From Candidatus Hydrogenedentes bacterium UBA2224 (lineage in GTDB: Bacteria; Hydrogenedentota; Hydrogenedentia; Hydrogenedentales; SLHB01): a stretch of DNA of 27,197 nt. The stretch is from contig DDYW01000125.1 of NCBI GenBank assembly GCA_002348185.1, positions 1 to 27,197 of the forward strand. The letters are read 5' to 3'. The position numbers were made by a program, and so were the translations under genes. Under the pieces are notes generated by a model. The model was given only the letters and a program-made list of their open reading frames with translations, was not told the origin of the DNA and searched no databases. Below are positions 7,366 through 15,848 of this stretch, piece by piece. Every line of letters starts with the position of its first letter. The stretch's first letter is position 1.

Positions 7366-9162
7366 TCAGGTGTTTCCGAGCAGGCTCTTTCTGCGGAACT
7401 CGTACCACTGTCCGTCCAGTTCGAAAACGACATTGTCGCCAAGTCCGATGAACTGGTCGATGACGGGACGGTCCTTACGGAGCGCGGCGAGGTCTTTGGC
7501 TGCCGGGGTGAGGGCGATGGTTTCCTGGTTGGCGTAGCCGGCCTGGCGCCAGGCGTCCTGCGAGGTATCGAAGTCGAATCGACGACCCGCGATCTCGACC
7601 GGGTTCGCGGCCCAGGCCTCCTTTATGCGCTCGATCTCGAGGAGGCGTTTCCGTTCGGAAACGTTGAGGGGCAGGTCGGCCTCGATGCACATCTGAATGA
7701 TGAGGTCGGAGGCTTCCTGGAAAAACCGCGCGACTTCCATGCGCGCCTGCCGGAGCAGGGCCAGGGCTTCGAGGGTGCGGCCCTGTTCGTGCAATTCGAG
7801 CGCCTGCATCCGCCAGAGACGGGCCTGTGCGAATTCGTCGCCGTCGGCGGTCGTGGCATTGAGGTCGGTGTAGATGGTGCGCGCTTCCGCTTGAAGGGCG
7901 TCTCGCTGTTTCTGGAGTTCCTGGGCCTGGCGTTCCATGTCTGCCGCCTGGGCTTCCTGCCCGTCGGCGCGCGCCTGGCCGGCCTGGGTGAGTAGTTTTT
8001 TCGCCTGCGTGCCGAGTGCTTCGGCGTCCCGTTCTTTCGTGAGGGCAGTGTTGGTGGGGATCATGCGCTGGGCCACGGCGTGGCCGGGGTTTGCGCGGAG
8101 ATAATCTTCCCACCCGGCCCGGGCCTCTTCGAACTGTCCGGTGGCCTGCAGGCTGTGGTAGAGCATGCGGCGGACCCAGCTTTCATGGCGCTGTTTGGTC
8201 GCTTCGGAGAGGTACGTGACCGCATTCATGTGGTCGTTGAGTTTTTCGGCGTACACCGCGTAGCCCAAGTCGAAATAGAGCCGGTAATCGCGGGGATTAT
8301 TCCGGATGCCGTCCTTGAGAAAGTTGACGGCGGCGTAGTATGCCCGCTCCTTGTTGCCGACCCAGGCGCCGAATTCGGGGACGTATTCCTTCAGGTAGCC
8401 GGGCGTATCCGACATCTGCACGGTCAGGTTGTATGCGAGATGCCAGGCGCCGATGAGGTAGGCGTCGACGAAGTTGGGGTCGAGGAGGACGGTGGTGCGC
8501 ATGAGGGGCACCATGCGCTGCATTTCACCCTTGTGGAATGCTTCGTCGACCTGAATCCAGATCAGGCCGGCGGCGAGTTTCCGGAACCCGAGGAACATCT
8601 GGCCGATGCTGACGGGGGCCTCCTGGTTCTTGTAGATGTCGGCCACGCCGATCTGGGTGCCGGCGGTGGCGAGGCGTTTGTCGCGACGGAAGCGGACGAA
8701 GTCGGCGCGTTCCGGCGCGAGGCTGGCGCTGCGCGCGAACCGCCAGACTTCGGCGTCTTTCTTGACCTGTTCGGGATTGGCCGCTACCGCGACGGTGCCG
8801 CTTTCCTCCGTCTCGGTGAGGCTTCCGGTGCTGAGGGTGCGGGTATAGCGCACGAGCTTGGGATAGGGCGCGCCGGTGGCGTCATCGGTGTCGCCCTCCA
8901 TGACGGGGGTGTCGGGCAGGGCCTGGTCGGCCTTGGCGACCACCCGGTCGAAGAGGTCGCGATCCATGAATTTCTCGGCTTCTTCCCCCTCGAGTTCGGG
9001 GGTGATGGTGCCGAAGACGCGGAGCTGGGTCGACGCGGTGACGAGCCAGCGGTAAAAGGCGTCGGCTTCGCGCAGGTTGCGCACGCGGTATCCTTGCAGT
9101 GCGCCCAACGCGAGCGCAAGGGCGACGAGCACGGCCAGGACGAGATTGGGGAACCGTTTCAT
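7366..9162 (-). CDS. Membrane-anchored tetratricopeptide-like protein, third gene of an ABC operon
   Basis: This 598-residue protein starts with a signal-anchor (hydrophobic residues about 6-22, no lipobox cysteine), so most of it should lie outside the cytoplasm. Residues about 187-365 are helical with TPR-like spacing, including AAGLIWIQVDEAFHKGE, a DPNFVDAYLIGAWHLAYNL unit and a NPRDYRLYFDLGYAVYAE unit. A charged Gln/Ala-rich coiled coil follows (about 375-432), then another helical repeat and a C-terminal part ending DGQWYEFRRKSLLG. I do not know a named family. It starts six bases after the permease gene, so it is probably an accessory or scaffold protein of that transporter, but this is context only. 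Confidence 0.8.
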   Translation of the reverse strand: MKRFPNLVLAVLVALALALGALQGYRVRNLREADAFYRWLVTASTQLRVFGTITPELEGEEAEKFMDRDLFDRVVAKADQALPDTPVMEGDTDDATGAPYPKLVRYTRTLSTGSLTETEESGTVAVAANPEQVKKDAEVWRFARSASLAPERADFVRFRRDKRLATAGTQIGVADIYKNQEAPVSIGQMFLGFRKLAAGLIWIQVDEAFHKGEMQRMVPLMRTTVLLDPNFVDAYLIGAWHLAYNLTVQMSDTPGYLKEYVPEFGAWVGNKERAYYAAVNFLKDGIRNNPRDYRLYFDLGYAVYAEKLNDHMNAVTYLSEATKQRHESWVRRMLYHSLQATGQFEEARAGWEDYLRANPGHAVAQRMIPTNTALTKERDAEALGTQAKKLLTQAGQARADGQEAQAADMERQAQELQKQRDALQAEARTIYTDLNATTADGDEFAQARLWRMQALELHEQGRTLEALALLRQARMEVARFFQEASDLIIQMCIEADLPLNVSERKRLLEIERIKEAWAANPVEIAGRRFDFDTSQDAWRQAGYANQETIALTPAAKDLAALRKDRPVIDQFIGLGDNVVFELDGQWYEFRRKSLLGNT

Positions 9163-9168
9163 GATGGA

Positions 9169-10068
9169 TTACAGCTCCTTACGGCGGAAGACCCAAAATG
9201 CAATGATGTAACCGGCCAGGGCGTATAGAATGCCGTAGACCACGAGGTTGGGAATCTGGATGTCTTTGGGGGTGTCATTGATCTGGAGGCTGAGGATCTG
9301 GGTCTTGAGGCTGAAATACTGCAGGTCAGGCAAGGTGTTGCGGAGCACCCAGGCCAGCCAGCCGAGGCCCTTGTCGACGCTGTTTTCGGAGACTTCAGAC
9401 CGGTTGACGACGCTTTCGAGGTACTGGGTCAGGTTGCCGGTGATGTAGATGAAGAGGCCGGCAATGGTGGGCAGGACGGCGGACGTGGAGGCGGCAGCCA
9501 CGGCGAACGTGAACGCCGACACGATCAGGAACTCGAAATAGGTCAGGAAAATGGCGTAGAGGAGCATGCGGGGAAAGATGGGCTCCTTGATATAGAGGGC
9601 GATGGAAAAGAGCACGCCCATCAGCAGGAGATTCACCGCGACGATGATCTGCACGCCCACGAACTTGCCCAGGAGATACTGGAATCTGCGGACCGGCTTG
9701 GACAGCACGGTGTAGATGACCTTGTTTTCGATTTCCGTTGGAACAACGGAAGCCGAGATGAAGATCGCGATCAGGACGCCGAAGATGGAAATGGCGGTGA
9801 TGCAGATGTCTTTGATCAGTTTGACGTCGACATCGGTGGCGACGGTGCCGCCGGTGTCGTACATCATGGCGGTCATGAACATGGAGCCGAAGATGACCAG
9901 GATGCTCAGGATCAGGAACCCGATGAGCGTCTTCTTTCGCAGACCCTCGCGAAACGTGAAGAGGGCGATGCTCCAGGGAGTGTAATAGGCCACGGCGGCG
10001 ATAATGGCTAAGACAATGACCCCGTACAGGACGGTCAGCCATGGGTTGCTAGCTAACCAGATGCTCAT
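9169..10068 (-). CDS. ABC-2-type transporter permease
   Basis: This 299-residue integral membrane protein has hydrophobic segments at about 12-30, 47-66, 89-109, 137-158, 167-192, 195-213 and 273-294. The cytoplasmic stretch TEIENKVIYTVLSKPVRR (111-128) is the hallmark of ABC-2 permeases of the NatB/GldF-like group. A soluble loop of about 60 residues precedes the last membrane segment. Its ATG abuts the stop codon of the ATPase gene with no gap, and the TPR gene follows after six bases, so the three genes form one transcription unit. The substrate cannot be told from sequence; relatives export ions, drugs or polymers, or serve gliding machinery. Confidence 0.9.
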   Translation of the reverse strand: MSIWLASNPWLTVLYGVIVLAIIAAVAYYTPWSIALFTFREGLRKKTLIGFLILSILVIFGSMFMTAMMYDTGGTVATDVDVKLIKDICITAISIFGVLIAIFISASVVPTEIENKVIYTVLSKPVRRFQYLLGKFVGVQIIVAVNLLLMGVLFSIALYIKEPIFPRMLLYAIFLTYFEFLIVSAFTFAVAAASTSAVLPTIAGLFIYITGNLTQYLESVVNRSEVSENSVDKGLGWLAWVLRNTLPDLQYFSLKTQILSLQINDTPKDIQIPNLVVYGILYALAGYIIAFWVFRRKEL

Positions 10069-11028
10069 CTAACGCTCTCCTCGCTGTGCTTCTTTGCTGC
10101 TCACGGCGGAACCCACGACCCGGACGAAGACTTCTTCGAGGGTTTCCCGGCGCGGGGACACGCTGACAATTTTCATGTTCTGCGACTTACAGATATCCAG
10201 GGCCTGGTACAGGGACATGGTTTCGGGCACGCGGAGAGAGGCCTTTCCGGCGACGGCGTCCTCGGTGATGAGGCCCGCTTCGCGGACCTTCTGCGTGGCT
10301 TCGGGGGCGGCCTCTTCCGCCTTAATGGAGAATTCGCGGCTGGTGAGCAGTTCGTCGATGGTGCCGGAGGTCTGGAGGACGCCCTCGAAGAGGATGCCGA
10401 CGCGGTCGCTGATGAGCTCGACCTCGAGGAGTTCGTGACTGGAGATGAGGAGGCTCTTGCCCTGGTCGCGGAGTTGGATGAGGAGGTCGCGGATCTCCTT
10501 GCGTGCGACGGGGTCGAGCCCGGTGGTCGGTTCGTCGAGGATAAGGATGCCGGGGTCGCTCAGGAGGGCCTGGGCGAGGCCGATACGCTGGCGCATGCCT
10601 TTCGAGTATCCCCGGATGAGGCGTTTGCGCGCCCGGGTCATTCCGACGACTTCGAGCACCTCGTCGATGCGTTTTTTGAGGCTGGCGCCTTTCATGCCGT
10701 AGAGGTTGCCGTAGTAGCTGAGGATTTCCTCGCCCCGGAGGAAATCGGGGTAGTAGGCGCCTTCGGGGAGGTACCCGATGTGCTTGCGCACCTCCGGGGA
10801 GGTGATGTTCGGATTCCCCATGATCTTCATCTTTCCCCCGGTGGGGAAGATGAGGCTCAAGAGGAGTTTGATCGTGGTGGTCTTTCCGGAGCCGTTGGGT
10901 CCGAGATAGCCGAAGATCTCGCCTTCATTCACCTGAATATTGAGCTTATTCAGGGCGACGAGGTCCTGGGCCTTTGACATGCCCTTGTACACTTTCGTGA
11001 GGTCTTGGGTTTCAATGACTACAGACAC
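10069..11028 (-). CDS. ABC transporter ATP-binding protein
   Basis: This is the ATPase that powers the adjacent permease. Its 319 residues include Walker A GPNGSGKT (43-50), signature YSKGMRQR (141-148), Walker B ILILDEP (161-167) and the switch histidine His198 (ISSHEL). The usual Q-loop glutamine is replaced by Glu in GYLPEG (85-90), which is common in the NatA/CcmA-like group serving ABC-2 permeases. Residues after about 215 form the extra C-terminal domain typical of that group. Translation starts at a GTG (11026-11028) with GGAGTGAG just upstream. A strong promoter lies about 110 bases ahead. It leads the run that ends with zapA. Confidence 0.95.
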   Translation of the reverse strand: MSVVIETQDLTKVYKGMSKAQDLVALNKLNIQVNEGEIFGYLGPNGSGKTTTIKLLLSLIFPTGGKMKIMGNPNITSPEVRKHIGYLPEGAYYPDFLRGEEILSYYGNLYGMKGASLKKRIDEVLEVVGMTRARKRLIRGYSKGMRQRIGLAQALLSDPGILILDEPTTGLDPVARKEIRDLLIQLRDQGKSLLISSHELLEVELISDRVGILFEGVLQTSGTIDELLTSREFSIKAEEAAPEATQKVREAGLITEDAVAGKASLRVPETMSLYQALDICKSQNMKIVSVSPRRETLEEVFVRVVGSAVSSKEAQRGER

Positions 11029-11137
11029 GGAAACTCACTCCATTCTGCGCCCGGCAGCGGCGACTGCCGGAACGAGCCGACGGTTACGGGGCGTTACCGC
11101 TTCAGAAAAGCAAAATGAAACACCGGATCAGGCCCGA

Positions 11138-11166
11138 ATGGTAACAGAGGACACCGGGCATGTCAA
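11138..11166 (-). promoter_or_regulatory. Predicted promoter for the ABC/TPR operon
   Basis: Minus strand TTGACA (-35, 11161-11166), a 17-base spacer and TACCAT (-10, 11138-11143). The start should fall near 11131, leaving a leader of roughly 100 bases before the GTG start. The leader contains GCCGGCAGTCGCCGCTGCCGGGC, a GC-rich hairpin. Same box spacing as the other promoters noted in this window. Confidence 0.7.
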
Positions 11167-11234
11167 TCGCGCGGTTTGACCTCACGGGGTGGTGAAGGGG
11201 TATGCACGACGCACGCGGCGCGGAGCTGCGGAAT

Positions 11235-12344
11235 CTAGAAATCCCACTCAAACCCCGCGCCGATGGAGGTACGGAATCTGTCTGTCGACTCGAATTCGGG
11301 TTCGTCGTCATAATCGAGAAGCAGGTGAAGCCTGAAATTGAGCTGGGACGTGACGGGCATCCGGAACGAAGACTCGGAGCGCGCCCGGACCTCGCCGAAG
11401 CCGGTCAGGCCGGGATAGAGCGAGAAGGTCTGCGTCAGGGCGCCATTCCGGATGACCTGGCGGAAACGCAGGCGCAGGCGCAGGTTGATGTCCTGGTCCT
11501 GTTCACGGCGCCGCTCATCGGCGTAGTAGAGGCGTTGGATCCGTTCGCGTAGACGGTTCCCGGAATCCTGCCAGAGTTCGCCGGCGTCATAGTATTCGAA
11601 GGCGGCGTTGAGCCCGCCCGTGACTTCGAGAAGTCGGTTGGGTTCATCGATAAGCACCCGGGTGATGCCGGCATTGAGGCTGCCTCGAAACTCGAGGCCT
11701 TCGTCGAGATCGCGCTCGGCCTCAATGCCGAGTTCGGGTTGCAGGCCGGAGGCGGATGGGAAGCGCCAATCCAGGGTCGAGCGAAACAGCCGGGGGAAAC
11801 GCTCCTCGTCCGCAAGTTCGAGGAGGTTTTCAGAGAACAGACCGAACCCGCCGGCCTGTTTGCGCAGGGTGAGCCGGGCGAACGCGGCGTCGTATTCTTC
11901 GTTTGCCCAGCGATGCAGGTAGCCGGTTTCCCAGGAGAACTGGGCCGGGGACCGGGATGGGCCTTCGGGGGATGGGGGTTCGGAGGGCCGTTCAGGAACG
12001 GGTTCAATGCGTGTGATGGCGGCCAGGGAGATCGCCGCGGCCTCTCCCCCGCTTTCGGGCGCAATACGGGTGGTGACGCCGCTTCCCGTAAAGCGGCCCT
12101 CCAGTTGGCTTCCATCGTTGAGATGGACGAGGAACGGGTTTTCGGTGGACAGTGAGCGCACCTGCGAGACGGGCACGACGATCTGGCCGGCCAGGCCGGT
12201 GTCGAAAACGACAATGCCGCCGGAGAGGTCGAGCAGCGTGCCGCTGACGTGATCCCCCCGGGTCAGAGACAAGAAATCCCCCTGCGCGGCCGCGAGGGCC
12301 GCGGTAAGCGAGACACCCATAAGCATCAAGAACCGATGGTACAT
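11235..12344 (-). CDS. DUF481 (YdiY-like) outer membrane beta-barrel protein
   Basis: The 369-residue protein begins with a Sec signal peptide (hydrophobic core about 7-19, likely cleaved after ALAAA). Residues about 24-113 are a small beta-rich region (LTRGDHVSGTLLDLSGG, then VHLNDGSQLEGRFTG) of the kind that precedes DUF481 domains. After a Pro/Ser-rich linker (115-134), residues about 135-369 alternate short amphipathic strands and end in a terminal Phe (GAGFEWDF), the usual outer-membrane beta-barrel insertion signal. The ATG has GAGGA six bases upstream and its own promoter. Function of the DUF481 family is not established; salt-stress links are reported for some members. Confidence 0.85.
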   Translation of the reverse strand: MYHRFLMLMGVSLTAALAAAQGDFLSLTRGDHVSGTLLDLSGGIVVFDTGLAGQIVVPVSQVRSLSTENPFLVHLNDGSQLEGRFTGSGVTTRIAPESGGEAAAISLAAITRIEPVPERPSEPPSPEGPSRSPAQFSWETGYLHRWANEEYDAAFARLTLRKQAGGFGLFSENLLELADEERFPRLFRSTLDWRFPSASGLQPELGIEAERDLDEGLEFRGSLNAGITRVLIDEPNRLLEVTGGLNAAFEYYDAGELWQDSGNRLRERIQRLYYADERRREQDQDINLRLRLRFRQVIRNGALTQTFSLYPGLTGFGEVRARSESSFRMPVTSQLNFRLHLLLDYDDEPEFESTDRFRTSIGAGFEWDF

Positions 12345-12362
12345 GATACGTCCTCACTATAA

Positions 12363-12391
12363 ATGGTAGAATGCCGCGTCGTTTTTGGCAA
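12363..12391 (-). promoter_or_regulatory. Predicted promoter of the DUF481 gene
   Basis: Minus strand TTGCCA (-35, 12386-12391), a 17-base spacer and TACCAT (-10, 12363-12368). The start would lie near 12356, giving a leader of only about a dozen bases. It sits in the 108-base divergent gap shared with the PerM-like gene; I see no equally good plus-strand promoter there. Confidence 0.65.
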
Positions 12392-12452
12392 GTTTGTGGC
12401 CGGTCTTTTTTTCGGGAAGGGCGTTGGGGGCTGTTTGGGAGGGTTTTGTGGC

Positions 12453-13703
12453 ATGCTCAAGCCCGTTTTGCAGAATCCGTGGATTCAGGCGGCCGCGGTG
12501 CTTCTGGCGCTTGCGGGGGTGGGGATCCTGGCGTACTTGCTCAGCCCGGTGCTGATCCCGCTGTTTGCGGCATTCATGCTGGCGTATCTGCTGGATCCCG
12601 TGGTGGACTACTTCGAGAACGCCGAGGGGAAGAACCGGTTTTTCCGGTGGCGGGTGCCCCGGGGAGTGACCATATTCGCGCTGGGGGTGGTGGCGCTCCT
12701 GTTGCTGTTGAGCATTCCCCTGGTGGTGATTCCCCAGCTCATCATCGAATCGAAAGAACTGGTCACGGTGGCGGCCGCCGAAGACGCGGAGGCCGCGGCT
12801 GAAGCAGCGGCTGCCGTGGAATCGGACGAACTTCCGTGGTATGAACGGATTATCGAGCGGATACCGCTGGATGACCTGGTTCGCGAACTGGGCTGGGAGG
12901 AGCCGGACCGGAGTGCGCGGGGCATTGTGGCGCAGAAGATCGGCACATTTGTGCGCGACCATGCCACGCAGTTGCTCCAGAGCACCTGGTCGCGATTTGT
13001 GGGCGCGACGATGACCTTCGCGCAATTGGCAAAGGCTTCGGGACAGGCCCTGGTGAGCGCGGTGTTCTTTCTGGCCAACGTGGCCCTGTTCGCCTTCGTC
13101 TCGGGCTACCTTCTGAAGGATTTCGACGGGCTGGTGGCGTCGGCGCGAGACCTGGTGCCGCCGCGATATCGCCCGAAGACGGTGGAAATCGTACAGAAGA
13201 TAGACCATCAGTTGCGCAGTTTTATCCGGGGCCAGGTGACGGTATGTCTTTCTCTGGGGTTGATGTACGCGATTGGGCTGACCATATGCGATGTGCCGTT
13301 TGCTCTGTTGATCGCGCTGTTCGGGACGGTCGCGAGCCTGGTGCCCTATCTGGGGGTAGCGATGACGGTGATCCCGGCCCTGCTGATGGCGTACCTGGGG
13401 CACGGGTTTGATTGGCATTTTGTGGGGGTGCTCATTACCTTCGCGGTTGCGCAGGGCCTCGAGGGGAACGTCTTGACGCCGAATATCGTGGGCGACAAGG
13501 TGGGGCTGCACCCGGTATGGGTGATTTTGGCGATCCTGGTGTTTGGCAGCGCGCTGGGTTTCCTGGGGATACTGATCGCGGTACCGCTGGCGGCCTCACT
13601 GAAGGTATTGGTCGTTGAGGGGGTTCAGTACTACAAGAGGTCGCCCGTGTTCGAAGGCGCCTCGCCGCCCCCGGGGGACGACGGAGCGCCGCCGGGGGAC
13701 TGA
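12453..13703 (+). CDS. PerM / AI-2E transporter-family membrane protein
   Basis: The family (formerly UPF0118) has members linked to autoinducer-2 export, Na+/H+ antiport and other exports; the substrate here is unknown. Starting at ATG 12453 gives 416 residues, normal for the family, with GGGAGG about ten bases upstream. A frame continues 30 residues further 5' but adds non-family sequence over the divergent promoter. Hydrophobic pairs lie at about 12-48 and 70-97, then a large soluble loop (about 98-195), then five or six more segments. Family marks are SFIRGQ (256-261), VPYLG (297-301), GNVLTPNIVGDKVGLHP (338-354) and the final GILIAVPLAA. The loop has an Ala/Glu-rich run (106-123). The 3' end overlaps convergent pssA by 73 bases. 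Confidence 0.9.
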   Translation: MLKPVLQNPWIQAAAVLLALAGVGILAYLLSPVLIPLFAAFMLAYLLDPVVDYFENAEGKNRFFRWRVPRGVTIFALGVVALLLLLSIPLVVIPQLIIESKELVTVAAAEDAEAAAEAAAAVESDELPWYERIIERIPLDDLVRELGWEEPDRSARGIVAQKIGTFVRDHATQLLQSTWSRFVGATMTFAQLAKASGQALVSAVFFLANVALFAFVSGYLLKDFDGLVASARDLVPPRYRPKTVEIVQKIDHQLRSFIRGQVTVCLSLGLMYAIGLTICDVPFALLIALFGTVASLVPYLGVAMTVIPALLMAYLGHGFDWHFVGVLITFAVAQGLEGNVLTPNIVGDKVGLHPVWVILAILVFGSALGFLGILIAVPLAASLKVLVVEGVQYYKRSPVFEGASPPPGDDGAPPGD

Positions 13704-14509
13704 GCGGCGGCCCGTTCCATCTGGCGGTTCCGCCGGGTGACAAAGAAGTAGAGGCGGTCGCCCACGCCGTAGAGCACATACGCGGCGGCGAGAGGAAACA
13801 GGGCGATGGCGGGCGAATGCTCGTCCATGGCTTTGTGGAAGACGGCGATGGCGATACCGCACAGGACCAGCAGACGGAAGGCGTTCTTGGGCGCGAGGAC
13901 GAGGTCTTTGAGGATGTCTTTCGGATAGCGGAAGTTGCTCACCATGAGGTAGGCGAGCCCGAGGGTGAGGGGCGTCAGGACCCATTGGGCGACCTGCAGT
14001 TCGAAATAGGTTGTGAAGAGCACGAAGGTGGCGACCGTCACCGCCGCGGCGGGAGAGGGCAGGCCCACGAAGTAGTCGCGTATTTCACTCTGGTAGACGT
14101 TGAAGCGAGCGAGTCTCAGTGCGGCGCAGATGACGAAGATGATGGCCATGGCGGCGCCGGTCTTGCCCCCCACGTTCCCGAGGGCGGTGGCTTCATGGAG
14201 AAAGGCGGTGTAGATCAGGACCGCGGGGGCCACGCCGAACGAGGCGAGGTCGGCGAGACTGTCCAACTGTTTGCCGAAATCGGATACGGTTTTGGTCAGC
14301 TTGGCGAAGGTGCCGTCCATGATGTCGAAAATCAGCGCCAGGATGATGAAATACGCGGCCCACTTGAAGTCCTGGTCGATGGCCTTGAAGATGCTGACGA
14401 CCCCGCAGTAGAGTCCGGCGGTGGTGAGGGCGCTGGCAACGACATTAATGGGTTTGCGCCGTGTGGTGCGGCGTTTACGGCGTTTTTGTTTGAGAGCTAG
14501 TTTTTTCAT
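13631..14509 (-). CDS. pssA: CDP-diacylglycerol--serine O-phosphatidyltransferase
   Basis: PssA joins serine to CDP-diacylglycerol in the inner membrane, giving phosphatidylserine, which the neighbouring Psd decarboxylates to phosphatidylethanolamine. The 292-residue protein opens with a very basic tail (residues 2-19, KKLALKQKRRKRRTTRRK). The CDP-alcohol phosphotransferase motif lies at 62-87 with Asp62, Asp65, Gly66, Ala69, Gly79, Asp83 and Asp87 all in place. The usual Arg after Ala69 is Lys70. LDSLADLASFGVAPA then matches PssA closely. Several membrane segments follow. The C-terminal tail (about 265-292) is Pro/Gly/Ser-rich and is encoded where the gene overlaps the PerM gene. Its ATG overlaps the psd stop by four bases. 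Confidence 0.95.
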   Translation of the reverse strand: MKKLALKQKRRKRRTTRRKPINVVASALTTAGLYCGVVSIFKAIDQDFKWAAYFIILALIFDIMDGTFAKLTKTVSDFGKQLDSLADLASFGVAPAVLIYTAFLHEATALGNVGGKTGAAMAIIFVICAALRLARFNVYQSEIRDYFVGLPSPAAAVTVATFVLFTTYFELQVAQWVLTPLTLGLAYLMVSNFRYPKDILKDLVLAPKNAFRLLVLCGIAIAVFHKAMDEHSPAIALFPLAAAYVLYGVGDRLYFFVTRRNRQMERAAAQSPGGAPSSPGGGEAPSNTGDLL

Positions 14510-15153
14510 TGGAATCGCGCCACGATAGACGTGCCGGCTTTCACCCTTTCTCCCAGTGTAACACAGATTTCGGAGTCCGGCGGGAGATAGAGCTCCGTTC
14601 GGGAACCGAACTTTATCATACCGAATTTCTGGCCCAGTTCGAGATTCTGACCTTCTTCCGCGACACAGACGATGCGGCGGGCGACGAGGCCGGAGATCTG
14701 GCGGACAGTGACGCGCCCCTGATCGGAATCCATGTAGAGCGTATTGGATTCGTTGAGCTCGCTGGCCTCGGTCTTCATGGCCGGCTTGAACGCTCCGGGC
14801 TTGTATTCAATGCGGTAGACCGTGCCGCTGACGGGCGAGCGGTTGACATGGACATTGAACAGCGACAGGAAGATGGCGATGCGTTTGCAGGGTCCGTCGT
14901 AGTATGGGCAGGTCTGGAGGTCGTCGACGCCCACGATGCGGCCGTCCGCGGGGGCGACGATTTCGTTGATGTCGGCGCTGGGTACGCGCGGGGGGTCGCG
15001 GAAGAAGAACAGGGCGAAGGCGCCGATGAGGAGGAAGGGCGCGGCCGCCCAGACCCAGTAGCTGTTGCGGAAGACCGCGGCGAGGAGCAGACCGATCGCC
15101 AGGCAGGTCAGGTAATACGGAGCCCCGGTTTTCCATGCGCTGAAGGAGTGCAT
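14506..15153 (-). CDS. psd: Phosphatidylserine decarboxylase proenzyme (short, archaeal-type)
   Basis: Psd decarboxylates phosphatidylserine to phosphatidylethanolamine using a pyruvoyl group made by self-cleavage. From ATG 15151-15153 it has 215 residues, the size of the short PSD-A class. Two membrane segments lie at about 13-28 and 34-51, followed by FFRDPPR. Core features are the APADGRIVGVDD region (67-78), FLSLFNVHVNRSPVSG (95-110) and the cleavage site FGS, with cleavage expected between Gly183 and Ser184. A frame extends 54 residues upstream, but that part is Arg/Pro-rich shadow sequence inside radC. The ATG shares a base with the radC stop (TGATG) and has GGAGT-like sequence absent, so coupling to radC is likely. 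Confidence 0.95.
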   Translation of the reverse strand: MHSFSAWKTGAPYYLTCLAIGLLLAAVFRNSYWVWAAAPFLLIGAFALFFFRDPPRVPSADINEIVAPADGRIVGVDDLQTCPYYDGPCKRIAIFLSLFNVHVNRSPVSGTVYRIEYKPGAFKPAMKTEASELNESNTLYMDSDQGRVTVRQISGLVARRIVCVAEEGQNLELGQKFGMIKFGSRTELYLPPDSEICVTLGERVKAGTSIVARFQ

Positions 15154-15848
15154 CACAGCAGGCCTCTTTCCTGTAGGCTCACGTAACGTTCGTGTCCGAA
15201 GACGATGTGGTCGAGAAAACGCAGACCGATGATCTCGGCGGCGTCGCGGAGCCGCTCGGTGATGCGGACGTCTTCGCGGCTCGGCTCGGGATCGCCGCTG
15301 GGATGGTTGTGGCAAACGATGACGGCGCTGGCGGCATCGCGGACGGCCTGGCGGAAGACGTCGCGGGGCATGGCAAGGGTGGCGTCGAGCCCGCCGGTCG
15401 CCACGTCGACGATTTTGAGCACCTCATTCTTGGTGTTGAGCAGCAAGGCCTTGAAGACCTCGGTCTCGCACTGTTTAAAGCGGGCCATGAGCAATCCGGC
15501 GACATCGTCAGCGGAGCGGATTTTGGGGCGTTCCTCGTCTTTTTCGCGCGCGAGGCGGATGCCCAGCTCGACGGCGGCCTGGATCTCGATGGCCTTGACC
15601 CTCCCCACGCCCTTGACTTGCATGAGTTCCTCGAGCGAGGCGCGGGAGAGCGCGCGGAGGTTGCCGAAGCGGCTGAGGAGGCGTTCGGCGAGCGCCACGG
15701 CGCCCTCTTCCCGGGTGCCGGTCCGAAACAGGACCGCCAGAAGCTCGGCGTCGCGCAGGGCGATGGCGCCGAGACGGGCCAGGCGTTCCCGCGGCCGCTC
15801 TTCTTCGGGCATCTCACGCAGCGCTGTCGAATACGTGCATTCCGTCAT
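15153..15848 (-). CDS. radC: RadC-family JAMM-domain protein
   Basis: RadC proteins carry a JAMM metalloprotease-like fold; the historic DNA repair role is not well supported. The 231-residue protein has the N-terminal helix-hairpin-helix region (VKGVGRVKA, about 78-86) and the C-terminal JAMM motif with His180, His182 and Asp193 (HNHPSG...D), the expected zinc ligands. Length is standard for the full two-part chromosomal form. Its ATG overlaps the prmC stop by four bases (ATGA), and its own stop shares a base with the psd start. Its place between translation and phospholipid genes gives no functional hint. Confidence 0.95.
   Translation of the reverse strand: MTECTYSTALREMPEEERPRERLARLGAIALRDAELLAVLFRTGTREEGAVALAERLLSRFGNLRALSRASLEELMQVKGVGRVKAIEIQAAVELGIRLAREKDEERPKIRSADDVAGLLMARFKQCETEVFKALLLNTKNEVLKIVDVATGGLDATLAMPRDVFRQAVRDAASAVIVCHNHPSGDPEPSREDVRITERLRDAAEIIGLRFLDHIVFGHERYVSLQERGLL

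Noticed and set aside
7265..7408. Longer start of the YggS-like protein at 7408
   Set aside because: It would overlap the TPR gene, span the predicted promoter and add 48 residues foreign to the family.
12357..13511. A 384-codon minus-strand open frame
   Set aside because: It lies opposite the PerM-like gene; its His/Arg/Gln-rich composition is an antisense artefact.
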